Part shown: positions 10,777-21,295 of the stretch, piece by piece
Numbering within the stretch: position 1 is the first letter of the stretch
How the letters are laid out: every line of letters starts with the position of its first letter
Assembly: GCA_048013815.1 (NCBI GenBank)
Contig: CM106585.1
Span: forward strand, 8,370,001 to 8,434,000
Origin: Setoptus koraiensis
Lineage: Eukaryota; Arthropoda
Length of the DNA: 64,000 bases
Reading direction: 5' to 3'
Notes under the pieces: generated by a model
What the model was told of the DNA's origin: nothing
Seen by the model: only the letters and a program-made list of their open reading frames with translations
Database searches by the model: none
Program-made: the position numbers and the translations under genes

Positions 10777-13739
10777 GTTTGGTTGTATATACTTTATATA
10801 TTGTTGCAACCACACAAAACCAATTCGATCATCTTTTGTGGAGTGCGGTTTGAACTTGTTGTTGAGCTGTCCGTTTGCTTGTTCGCAATGTTTGTACGCC
10901 AACAACATTGCGGACAAACAACAAACTCTGTCTGACCACTATCCCATTTCGGCCACTAACCCAAACCGATGCCAGCGATAATTGTGCAGTCTTGTCAAAC
11001 AACAACACAGTGTAGACAAGCAAAGATTGTTTGAGCAATGCGATTCGTTGATACACTTGCTGACCGAATGGGTGCTGTTGGCGCAACAGTGTTGCGCCCG
11101 CTTTGCTACCCACAAGAGTGCAAAAGTGCGCAAGAGAGGGCGCTTAGGTGTTTCAGGGAAATATTTTGGATAAATGAAAGCTCACAACTAACCGACTAGC
11201 TAACGCGACACAACTAACGCCCCCACTTTCAACAGGTGCCCTTCGTGCAACTTTGTTGTTGTTAGTAGCGCCAACTTACAGCTGTTAGTACTACTAACTT
11301 ACTTGTTAGTAGGTTGTTGTTGGTGTTGGTGTTGGTGGGCTAACAATGTTAGCAATGATACGATTGTGTGATATTTCATTTTATATTTTCACCAATGTGA
11401 ATTGGCTGGTCGTGCATGGGTGTCTGGCAATGCAGAGCAAGCTAGCTGAATCCCAAAGTTGAAGTGGCGCGTTGATAATCGTTGAGCAGGCAAACTGTCC
11501 TTGGCGGCGCTATCCAAATAGAGAGTTTCTCACTTCGGTGTCACCTTGACACTCGCTTCAGCCTGCACTGTCATGTATCCATGTGTATAATGTGTATGTT
11601 GGGTATACTGGGTATTGGGTATATTGTGTGTACATTGTGTGAGCGAGAGAAGGCTCGAGAAATTGTTTGCTCGCTTCTTTTGGGCCATTCTTTTGGGTGA
11701 ATCGAGTCGAACAGCAAGACACAGGCATTGTGTTGCATCAATTTGCAGCACTATTAAGTTATTGTATTGCTATCAAGTTGATAGTGCTATCGAGTTGAGT
11801 GTTGGCGTTCACTTGGCATGCTCATTACATATCTGGCCGGCTCTGCTAATTAAGGCCGGTCTCACTAATTAAGGCTCACAGTGTGCCACTCATGACGACA
11901 AAACAAAGCCCCTCGCCAGCTCACCAGCTCACAAACTCACCAGCTCACCGGCTCAAAAACTCACAAGCTCAAAAACTCACAAGCTCGAAAGGCTGGCTCA
12001 CGAGCCAGTGCCCGTGTGAGCCGATGTGTGTCCAGTCGAGACAATTTGAGAGCAATCAGAGTGACCAGTGACAAAAGCCAGACGACATCATTAAGACGAC
12101 TCGTCTCGCTGACAACTACACCTGACGACCAAAGCTGACAGCTACAGCCGACAACTACAGCCGACAACTACGGCTGCACAGCAGCCTGTCACAAGCACTT
12201 GTGGTGGAGATAGAGTTACATAATATAATGCTGCCGTAATGCTGGTATGATGCTGCCATGGTCGTAGCAGCGCAATCACGTCCGCCGATTCAGCTGACAA
12301 AGCTCAGTTGTGAGTCAAACGATTTGACGTAGCATCAAGCGCGACAGAGCAACTTTGTTGCTGTCCAATTGCGCGTCTGTCACTATTTGTGTGACTTGGG
12401 ACAAACAACAACCTGCCAGTGATTGAGTGAGCGAGTTAACGAGCTTCACCTGGCCAGCACCGGCCGTCACTGGTCAGCACTGGTCAGCACTGGTCAGCTT
12501 CACAGGCAACCGATTACACGATGACCATCTCCGACTGCTGGCACTGCCATGGATGCACTTGCAATCAGCTGGTCGCTATCGGCTGCACAGTTAGTGTTGG
12601 TGTTTGACAGTCACTAACGGCCGAGCTGGACAGGAGAGAGTGTGTCGCAATTGTAATCGATTACCGTGAGCAACAATACGACGCGACGCGTGTGTGCATA
12701 ATCTTGTTATCTTGTAAACTTGTCCTGACAGCGCTGTAAGGGCAGCGGATATTACGCGCCCAATTCACAATTGTCAGGCGATTGTCAGGCGATCGTCAGA
12801 CGATTGTCAGTTGTGTCCGGCCTCGGGCTGCATCTCGAAGGCAGCGTGCGAGTTTGAGTCAGGGGCCGATTGCTGGCACAGGCTAGACGAGCCAGTTGCC
12901 AGCAGACATAGAGGCCAGCGAGAGTCGTGGTCACCGTTGAGCGATCATGCCAACAATTGAATCGGATGTGTCAACAGTTTTAACGCCCGGCCTTTGTGTT
13001 GCGACATGCACAATGGGCACAGTGCATTGATTTAATCATTTAATCACGCCGTCCGGCACACAGAGAGAGAGAGAGAGAGCTGGCCAAACGAAGGCTATTG
13101 ATTATGTTAAGTGGCGGCCGGTGGTGCTGTCAATGATGTCCGGATGCCAGCGCACAGATGCCACAACAGATAATGGTCAACGGGCCAACGGTGCAAACGG
13201 TGAGCCGCAAATGACAGGCACACCAACTGACGACCAACTGACGGATAAAATTGAATTCTCTGCGTCAGCCGCTTCAAACTCGAACAGTCAGCCGGTTCAA
13301 ACTCAAACAATCAACCGGCCAACCGACCAAATGGCCGGCCGATGCGCTCGAAAATGGCAGGCCCAATGGTGGTGGCGCCAGCCGAAAATAGACATTGGCG
13401 CCACTCGCATGCTCGCTGTTGTGCCACAACAGAGCATAACAGAGCATAACAGGCCGGCCAATGGAGCCCACGAAGCGATTGGCCAACCAATAACAAGCGT
13501 CTAATTTAGCCAGCCGGACGGGGCGTCGCAAGCCGGCCAACAATCATGAGCATCGCCTAATGATGCCACTGCCAGCAACAAACTTGCAACCGGCGCCCGA
13601 TGGCGAGCTTGCCAATCTGCAATCGGACACCAATGGACAGCGCCACAAAAGCACAGCCGGCGATGAGAGCGCAGATAATGGCTCGCCAACCAGCCAGCCA
13701 ACCAGCCAGCCAACCAGCCAGCGACGGTCGGAGGCACGA

Positions 13740-13773
<34 letters not shown>

Positions 13774-15185
13774 TAAATGCGATCATAAAAAGACAATTGC
13801 AGTGTGCGGCTAAAACAGCGGACAGCGGCCATGAGTGGCCGTCGTTGCGTTTAGTCTCGCTCGAGACACTCAACAAACTTGGGTCTGGCGAGCTGCAGTT
13901 TAGCTGGCAGTTGCAGTTTGGCTGGCAGTTGTGAGGCATCAGTGTTTGGGCATCGCAATGGGCAATTGCAGCCAACTGGCCAGTCGCAACTAACAAGTTG
14001 TGACTTGAGTCGCTGGCTCGGCGAGCGCTCGCAATCGCCACTTGCCAGCGCATGAATCGATGCGCTCGTTGCCCAACAAAAAGCAGCCAACAACCGACGA
14101 CGACCGTCACACACTCGCAGAGTCACACAGTCAAAAATAGACAGACAAGTAAACAGGTGGAAAAGAGAGAGAGAGAGCGAGACTTGCCGCATTCGGCTCG
14201 CCGCATTCAACTCGACGAGCTGCGACTCGACGAGCTGCGACTCGACGAGCTGCGACTCGACGGGCTGCGACTCGACGGGCTGCGACTGGTTGCTGGTGGC
14301 TCGAGCACACGACTGGCAAATATCATCGTTTTCCTACGTGCCTCCCTATATGGAAATGCACACACATTTATCTCGCTGCCTCAATAATAATGCTGTCTCA
14401 ACTATCTAAGAAAAAGTTGGCCCGATAACTTATCGGGCTTATCGGCGGCCCGCTCGACTTTGGCTGCTTGCGAGCGTCTCGTGACGGCTCAGCAGCTCGC
14501 TGTCTAATATTAAGTTATTCACTTGCGCACACATGTTACGTGAGATGGGGGCAGCCGGCCGGCCGGCCGGGTTTAGCTGTCGCGACTCGCGAACGGTCCT
14601 CCTTCTTCGCTCAACGTTCTTCACTTATGGCACTCTCGCTCTGTCTTAGAGCTCACCTGTGTGATAACGCAACCGCCATTATGATAACAACTGGCGTGCT
14701 TGCCAGCAACGGCAGCAGCAGCAACAACAACAACAACAGCGGCAGCAACAACGGCAACAACAGCGGCAACAACTGAGCACGCTAATGATACTGCCAATGA
14801 TCGGCAAAAAGAAAGCTGATAGTCGAAAGGAGACAACCACTTACAAGTAGTTAGCGCGCTCATCGGCCGGCTGGCGGCGAGACAGCGAGTGAAAAAAGAA
14901 GCGCCATAGTGGGAACAGTTAGCTCACATTAGAGCGCCCTCATTTGTTTGTTGGTTGTCTTTTTGTTGTTACCCAGCCAGCCAGCCAGCCAGCCAACCAT
15001 CAGTCAGGTGAGTGAGCCAGCCAGCGAGTTAGTGAGCTTGCCCAAAAGTCATAACGGTGCCGACCCCCACCTCTCTGCTGTCTAACAGCGCTGCTTGCGA
15101 TTGTTGGTCGTGCCAGCCATCCAGCGAGCTCTCGAGCTAGCTTGCCAGCACCGTCTACATCTGCTGCCAGCACTCTGCTTCTTTT
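10777..15185. other. gene-poor, repeat-rich intergenic block
   Basis: No gene is supported. The block contains many short tandem duplications: ctcacaagctcaaaaa-type units near 11925-11990, actggtcagc units at 12468-12499, gattgtcaggc units at 12779-12810, GA runs at 13063-13078 and 13743-13770, caaccagccagc units at 13686-13722, and CCAG units at 14972-14995. Open frames in this part (for example 13121-13504 and 13560-13934 plus) are made of such repeats and look noncoding. The sequence is more GC-rich than its surroundings. Confidence 0.55.
14206..14288. repeat. 15-bp tandem repeat, unit tgcgactcgacgagc
   Basis: Four complete 15-bp units follow a partial one. Units at 14221-14250 end in gagc and units at 14251-14280 end in gggc, so two variants were amplified in order. 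Confidence 0.9.
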
Positions 15186-15186
15186 G

Positions 15187-15188
<2 letters not shown>

Positions 15189-15241
<53 letters not shown>
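15189..15241. repeat. (GT)n dinucleotide microsatellite
   Basis: An uninterrupted run of about 26 GT units. It produces artificial Val-Cys and Thr-His frames on the two strands. Confidence 0.97.
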
Positions 15242-15242
<1 letters not shown>

Positions 15243-16208
15243 ATCCATTTGGCCAAATGCAACCAGCGAATGTACGGCAACAACAGCGACGACGACGACG
15301 ACGCGCACAATCAACAAATAACAAACAACATTTATGGACATCATCAACATGGTTGCTCTCAAAAGCTTAACGCAATTTTTGCGCTCAGGTAGCCAGTGAA
15401 CTTGTGTACTGATTGTGTCTGTTTATGCCTTGTGGAGCAACAGTTTCGTGAGACAGACACAAACGTAAGGTAAATGTTTGCCTGTGTCAACGAGTGGTTA
15501 TTCCAATTGCCAACAACTGTATCCAACAATTGTGTGAGTGTCTACCAACTCAGTCAGCGACTCACAACGCACAAGTCGTCAACATAGAGAGAGAGCGAGA
15601 GACAGAGAGAAGCCGAGAAAAGTCGGAGGAAAAGAACTGACAATTCGGAAAAAGAATTCGCAAACTGAGTTGTTGCGTTCCTTCGAGAGGACGAGCATCC
15701 AGATAGACACACACACACACTTACCATCCGACAGGAGACGAGAATTGACCATAATTAGGGTTACATCAAGAGCAACATAATCGTCCTCGCAAGCTATTGT
15801 ATCTAATCATGTTATCAGTCGACCACCACTAATATCACAAGTGATAAAAACATCAGTTCATGTTGGATGCATCCAAAGCACACGTAACAACAGTCTCGAT
15901 CTAAGTCAATCTATTTCATTTTCATCCGGTCATTCCAATCAATAGTAATTATGCGTCAACAACATCCAAACAATGTAACCAGACACAACTCAAGCATCAA
16001 GTGTTGATGCCAGTGAATAAGATATAAGCCCCAGTCAATTGCAACACTATACAGCAAAAACTGTAATTAATCCGTGCCACTGCATCAGTGTCACCTAAGC
16101 TCAACAAGATACTGTGTTTGTATCTATATGTGATTTAACAAAACAACGCCAAGTTACAGCCAATCTGCATAACGCAATCTCTGCTTCATCAAATCATCAT
16201 AAGCAACA
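15242..16208. other. upstream region of the alpha-arrestin gene
   Basis: No coding exon is seen. The stretch probably holds the promoter and 5' UTR of the arrestin gene that starts at 16209. A possible donor (GTAAGG) occurs near 15466, but a noncoding exon cannot be proven from sequence alone. Confidence 0.4.
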
Positions 16209-17975
16209 ATGATGGCAAAGAAATTGAAACGATTCCACATTCTTTTAGACGATGAGAGTCTATTGTATTTTCCAGGATCATTCCTAACGGGCAAAGTATT
16301 GCTAGAACTGGAAGAGGACACACCAGCGTCTGGTGAGTATTTTCATCAATATATTCGATTCAATTAATTCAAGTGAGATAATTGCTTGAGCTAGTAACAA
16401 CACAGTTTACTGATTATCTGAAACATTCGTCAAATATCGACCATTATTCAGGCCTCTACTTTCACATTATTGGCGAGGGAGTTGTCAGATTTAGCAGTGG
16501 CAACAAAGGCAAAATTATAGCCAACGACAAAGAAAATTACATCGATTTTAGAATGCGCCTTCTGGGCGATGGACCAATGGCCAAGGCAGGTGAGTCTGTT
16601 GTCCAGTTGAGATTGGCAGTATCAAGTAAAGTCTGTTGTCAGCAGTCTTGTCATAGAACCGAGAATAGAGGCAAAAAAAGAGATTTTTTTTTTGAGTGAA
16701 GGACGCAAACTTTGCACAAAGAGTTGGAAAGTGTCCAACTGTCGAAATTGAACTGTGACATTTTCGACTCGCATTCATTCTCAAAAGATTTACATGATGG
16801 TCAAAAGTTTAATAAACTTCGTTTTTTTCTTTCTTTCTCTTCTCGTCTTCTAATCGCCACTCGTTGACCCTCTTGGGCAAAACAAATTAAAATGCTTTTT
16901 GTCGTCACAGACACTGGAAGTATAACAGACGATAGCATGTCAGATAGTTCCCTAGTCAGATCTCAGGGACCAAGAATACTCATATTATCACCGGGAGTGC
17001 ACACATTCCCATTTAAATTGTGCCTACCAAACGGGTTGCCTTCAACATTTTTAGGCCTGCACGGATGGGTACAATACTTCTGTCGTGCAATACTCAAAGA
17101 GCCCTCTGGTTTAGTACACAAAAATCAACAAGTCTTCATAATAATGAATCCAATAGATCTCAACAGAGAGCCACCTATTCTCCAGCAGCCATTCTACTGT
17201 GAGGCCGAAGAGAAAATTGGCTCTAGGTGCACATCGTCGGGATTGATATCATGTAGGGTGAGATTGGATAGAGGTGGTTTTGTTCCTGGCGAAAGCATTA
17301 TTGTGTCGGCCTCGATAGAAAACGCAAGCAGATTAACAATTAAAAAGACAAGGGCTGTTTTAGCTGAGGTAAGCCAAACATTTTAAAATCGCACATTTGC
17401 ATTGTATTAGCCTTCATTTCACCTCAATAACGACGTTACCTTTCTTTCTAAACCCATCTAGACTGTTCAATATGCCGCCAAGAACAAGATTATACAATCA
17501 GAAACAAGAGAATTAGCGTCCATAGAAAAGGGCAAAATTCTACCTAGATCGTCGGACGTCTGGAAAAAAGAACTACTTTTGATACCCGCACTACCCCCAA
17601 CTAACTTACGAGGTTGTCATCTGATAAAGATTCAATATGACGTCTATGTGAGTACCCTGTAATTTGCTGAAGAATTATAACCAGTGTCTAGACACCACAT
17701 CTAACTGTAATCTGTCTTCTCATTTATTTATGATTGTTCGTTGCGTCAACTTTGGATCTTATTGACACGCCAATAATTTATTTGACAACGTTTTAACGCA
17801 GTTCATAATCGTGCCAAAGAATAGAAACAAGCCCATAAAGTTACAGTTACCGATTGTGATGGCTACTTACCCGATAAGAAATAAAGATGGAACATTGAAA
17901 AAGAGGAAGGGAACTTCCTATCCATCGAATTTGCCCATTTTCAGACCATGGATGGATACTCTCAAGAAGAACTAA
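16209..17975 (+). CDS. alpha-arrestin (arrestin domain-containing protein)
   Basis: Five exons join without frame conflict: 16209-16332, 16452-16589, 16911-17368, 17462-17647 and 17802-17975, giving 359 residues. The N-terminal arrestin fold begins with FHILLDD and contains the strand pair PGSFLTGKVLLEL; exon 2 has the GLYFHIIGEG segment. The C-terminal arrestin fold has RVRLDRGGFVPGESI, then the loop TNLRGCHLIKIQYDVY. Alpha-arrestins act as adaptors that bring ubiquitin ligases or trafficking machinery to membrane cargo. The tail after the second fold is short and Lys-rich, and no PPxY motif for NEDD4-type ligases is visible anywhere, unlike most ARRDC proteins. Two ATGs in tandem open the frame; the first was chosen. 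The gene is convergent with WDR26. Confidence 0.9.
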
Positions 17976-18047
17976 TCTACTTCTAACCACTGCAATAATA
18001 TATTCACATGTATACGGTCTAATTGAGAAAACAAAACAACGAAACTA

Positions 18048-18053
18048 AATAAA
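18048..18053 (+). terminator. AATAAA poly(A) signal of the alpha-arrestin gene
   Basis: A consensus AATAAA lies 73 bp after the arrestin stop codon on the same strand, at the usual distance for a short 3' UTR. Confidence 0.7.
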
Positions 18054-18491
18054 ATGATAACAGTGTGTGACATATGAATTAAAATTGTCCGTGACCAGTT
18101 TGTCTTTTATATCATCAAATTATTGAATGGCTCATTGATCTACTATACAAGTCCAAAATGGGCATACAAATTGGTTAAGTGTTTTCTCGTATGACGAAAA
18201 ATAGACGATGATGGTTGAGCGACATGCTGGCCGAATTGTACATATAATATAATAATTGATAATAATTAGAAAAAAAAGAATCTATATTCTATGTGTCTAG
18301 AGATGCATGTATATAATATGATAATAATAGATATTATTATAATAATTGATTTTCCTTAGTATTGATACGCCTTGTGTGGTAATTGGTTGTATAGCTAGAT
18401 ATGATTTTCCTGTTTTGTGGCGGCGGTGGTATTTAACATCAATAATCAATTCTAATCAAATCTTATTATATCTGTATATCTAAATCAACAA

Positions 18492-20093
18492 TCATGATTT
18501 ATAAATACTTGGTGCCCACACTCTGATTGTTCCATCATCCGAGGCACTGACTAAAAGCTCATGATACTTAGAATTCCAGCTGACACAATTGACGCACCGC
18601 TGATGACCGCTCAGTATTGCTATTGGTCGTTCCCTTTGAATATGATAAATGTAAATTTTACAATCTTCACTACCGCTAGCGAGAAACGTTTGATTGGCTC
18701 CGCCAAACGAAGTGTGTATTGTAAAAATGCCTTGTGTCACACCCTGAAATCTCCTCAGAAGCATCCGGTCATTCAAATCCCACAAATGTATTCCTTGTCC
18801 CATAAGACTGAGAGCGGCAAGTCTGTCATCGCTATCACATGAGAATGATAAAATTGAATGGTCCTCTTCACAAATTGGCATCTCTTCTGCTTTCATTTGG
18901 CCCTGATCGGCCCTGTAGGCCCTGATTCTATTGTGCGTGTCGGCTACTAATATGGTCTTAGAATCCTTTCTAAACGCCAAACAATGCGACCGAACTCCGT
19001 CGCGCGAGTCCAGCACATTGCCGTCCATGTCGCACAAATATAGATTGCCATACAGGCTGCCGCCAGCGAAATTGGCCTCTTCCCTGTGCCAGGAGCAGGT
19101 GGTCATTTGTATTTCGGTAAAATTGGTGACAACGCGATCAACTCCATTTTGGATGTTCCAAATCCACGGGCCCTCGTTGTAGTCGCCGCTGGCGCACGCA
19201 ATCAGATGCGAATCGTCAGGGCTCCAGGAGAGACAGGTGATCATGTTGCCCCTGGCGCCGCACTCTAGCGGGCCCAGGCGCTTCGTAAGATGCAACGTGT
19301 TAGGATTGACGTCCCAAATGAACAGCTTGGCCGCTCTGTCGCCCGAGGCTAGCTTGGTGCCGTCGTTTGAGAATTTACAATATAGTACCTCTTCGTTATG
19401 TTCCTTTAAAATTTGTATTGTCTCACAAGGGAATTTGTCTTTGCTACAGGTGTGATCAGTTAATAGATCGGTACAATCGAGATCGTTCTCTAATAGTTGA
19501 TTGTGTAAAGGACAGTGTTCTTTTTGTAATTGTAGCGCCTGATTTAGCAATGTACTCAATCGTTTTGGTGGCAACATAATAGACGGTGGAATGAACTGAT
19601 GGAAGCGTTCTATTAGTCGCTGGCGCGACTTTAGGCCCTTGCCGTCCCATTTGGCCCTCTGTCTCAGGTCAGCTATCGAGGTGCACATTATGAGACCGCT
19701 CAGTCTGTGCAATCGCTCGAAATTGTGCTTCAACGGCGTCAATTCCAATCTGAGACATTGCAACGCCTGGCTGTGTTGGCCGTCCTCCACAAGCTCCAGA
19801 TACTTTTGTTCCGCTAGCAAAAATTTCATGTCTGTTATGCAAGTCTCGCGATCCTCAATAAATAGCGCCAACTCACTGAGATACGTCTCGGCCTTGTCCC
19901 ATTCGCCGTTGAGTATGTGATGCTGGAAATTGGAGGCCGACGGATGCTCTATTTTGTTGAGGCCTGATTCCTGTAACAGTTGCTCCACTGTCTGCTTTAG
20001 ACCTAAATTGATGAGGTGCTGCCCAATCATTCTGACAATATCCCTCTCAGTGGATGATTTTACCTTGCTCATTGGCTCCGTGTCGATCTCCAT
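18492..20093 (-). CDS. WDR26: WDR26, WD40 subunit of the CTLH/GID E3 ligase
   Basis: A single uninterrupted exon encodes 533 residues from the ATG at 20093; upstream in-frame codons begin with TTG only. Residues about 17-49 form a LisH motif and about 50-120 a CTLH motif (NGEWDKAETYLSEL, FLLAEQKYLELVE). From about residue 215 a WD40 propeller follows, with repeats such as HNEEVLYCKFSNDG, LSWSPDDSHLIACAS and a final HQRCVNCVSWN-type blade ending at SIYKS. In other animals WDR26 is a scaffold and substrate-receptor part of the CTLH (GID) ubiquitin ligase. Length is close to that of animal orthologues without the long N-terminal extension of human WDR26. It is intronless here, as is the neighbouring UBR5 gene. 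Confidence 0.95.
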   Translation of the reverse strand: MEIDTEPMSKVKSSTERDIVRMIGQHLINLGLKQTVEQLLQESGLNKIEHPSASNFQHHILNGEWDKAETYLSELALFIEDRETCITDMKFLLAEQKYLELVEDGQHSQALQCLRLELTPLKHNFERLHRLSGLIMCTSIADLRQRAKWDGKGLKSRQRLIERFHQFIPPSIMLPPKRLSTLLNQALQLQKEHCPLHNQLLENDLDCTDLLTDHTCSKDKFPCETIQILKEHNEEVLYCKFSNDGTKLASGDRAAKLFIWDVNPNTLHLTKRLGPLECGARGNMITCLSWSPDDSHLIACASGDYNEGPWIWNIQNGVDRVVTNFTEIQMTTCSWHREEANFAGGSLYGNLYLCDMDGNVLDSRDGVRSHCLAFRKDSKTILVADTHNRIRAYRADQGQMKAEEMPICEEDHSILSFSCDSDDRLAALSLMGQGIHLWDLNDRMLLRRFQGVTQGIFTIHTSFGGANQTFLASGSEDCKIYIYHIQRERPIAILSGHQRCVNCVSWNSKYHELLVSASDDGTIRVWAPSIYKS

Positions 20094-21295
20094 TGTTATT
20101 AATATTGTTGGCAACAATTATTATTATTATTGTTATTGTTCCTGCTGCTATTGGCTCGATGGCAATTGATGTTTTTGTTCGAAAGCTACAAACTAATAAT
20201 GAAACAATTGCTGCTGCTACTGCTGCTACCCAGTTATCGCCCGATGCTTGCCTCACTGACTCACTGACTGAATGGCTGCTATCTGCGCTTATCTCGCTGA
20301 TGGATTTGCTTTTTGTCAGATAATTGATATGATGTTTTGTTGACGATGTTAGATGACCAACCAATGCACTAGTCAAATAGTGTCCATGTCTATGATATAT
20401 ATAATAATAATAACAATGATAATAGTGTATACCCAGCAACTATATTTCACATTTCGTTTTGTCTGTATCGATGGATGAAATCAACAAACTCAACAAAAAC
20501 ATACAATAGTAAACACATATGTAACGTAGCACTAACAACAGCCACTCTGCATAGTTGCTTGGTCGCGCACAGCGCACAGATAGTTCCTTTGTTTACGCAC
20601 TATGTTAGTGTGTGTGTGCCACTATAGTATAAAACTGCCATTGCCAACACTCACTGTGAAGCTCTAACTCAACGTTCTTACATAGAGGGCGCACTTGACA
20701 AGTTTTAGCATTGCAAAAGTCAGCCATCTTTATCACCATAGGCTCTCATATATAAGCCACCCCATATCGTTCGAATGTTCGTCATGTACTAGTGTTCGAT
20801 AGAAGCCGTTCAGTGATATCTCACTGCTTCTTGCCGATTGTTTAACCTGTTCGACCAGTATTTCAGGCGGAATGACACAAACAAGATAGATTTGTCGGAT
20901 CTTCAGACGAGCTCGAGGTCTTGATGTCTCAAGAAAAGAAGCAACCGAGAGAGGACTCGTCTTCCCATTCTGATCGATGAGTTTTGGAATAGTTTCGAGA
21001 GTGTATAGTGAAGCATCTACAAACTTAATAATGTAATTAGGATATATATATATATATCTATATATTTATATAAGGTTAAATATATACCACATGTATTTGT
21101 ATACGTGGGTCTTTTGATGATTCAACATAAAATTATTATCGTTACTTTACAGAAATGGAAACAGGTGCTTGTGATTCACTTATTACGCGTGTATGTATGT
21201 GTACCGTATAAAGATGCTGTATTTGTTTATATTATGTGAATTGGCATCTATAGATATACGTTATGATAATAGGTATCTAACAACTAAAGTTTTCT
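20094..21295. other. intergenic between WDR26 and UBR5
   Basis: Both neighbours are on the minus strand, so this holds the WDR26 promoter and the UBR5 3' UTR. A TATATAAG element faces the plus strand at about 20749, and an AT dinucleotide run lies at 21042-21057. A start-less minus-strand open stretch at 20733-21070 has no recognisable homology. Confidence 0.5.

Noticed and set aside
13121-13934. Two plus-strand frames of about 125 codons
   Set aside because: Built from short tandem repeats (caaccagccagc, GA runs) with no domain, no splice partner and equally long frames on the other strand.
15082-15392. Frames with Val-Cys or Thr-His runs
   Set aside because: Produced by the GT microsatellite at 15189-15241.
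20733-21070. Start-less minus-strand open stretch of about 110 codons between WDR26 and UBR5
   Set aside because: Its length is within chance expectation for 64 kb in six frames; it begins in an AT dinucleotide run and matches nothing I recognise.
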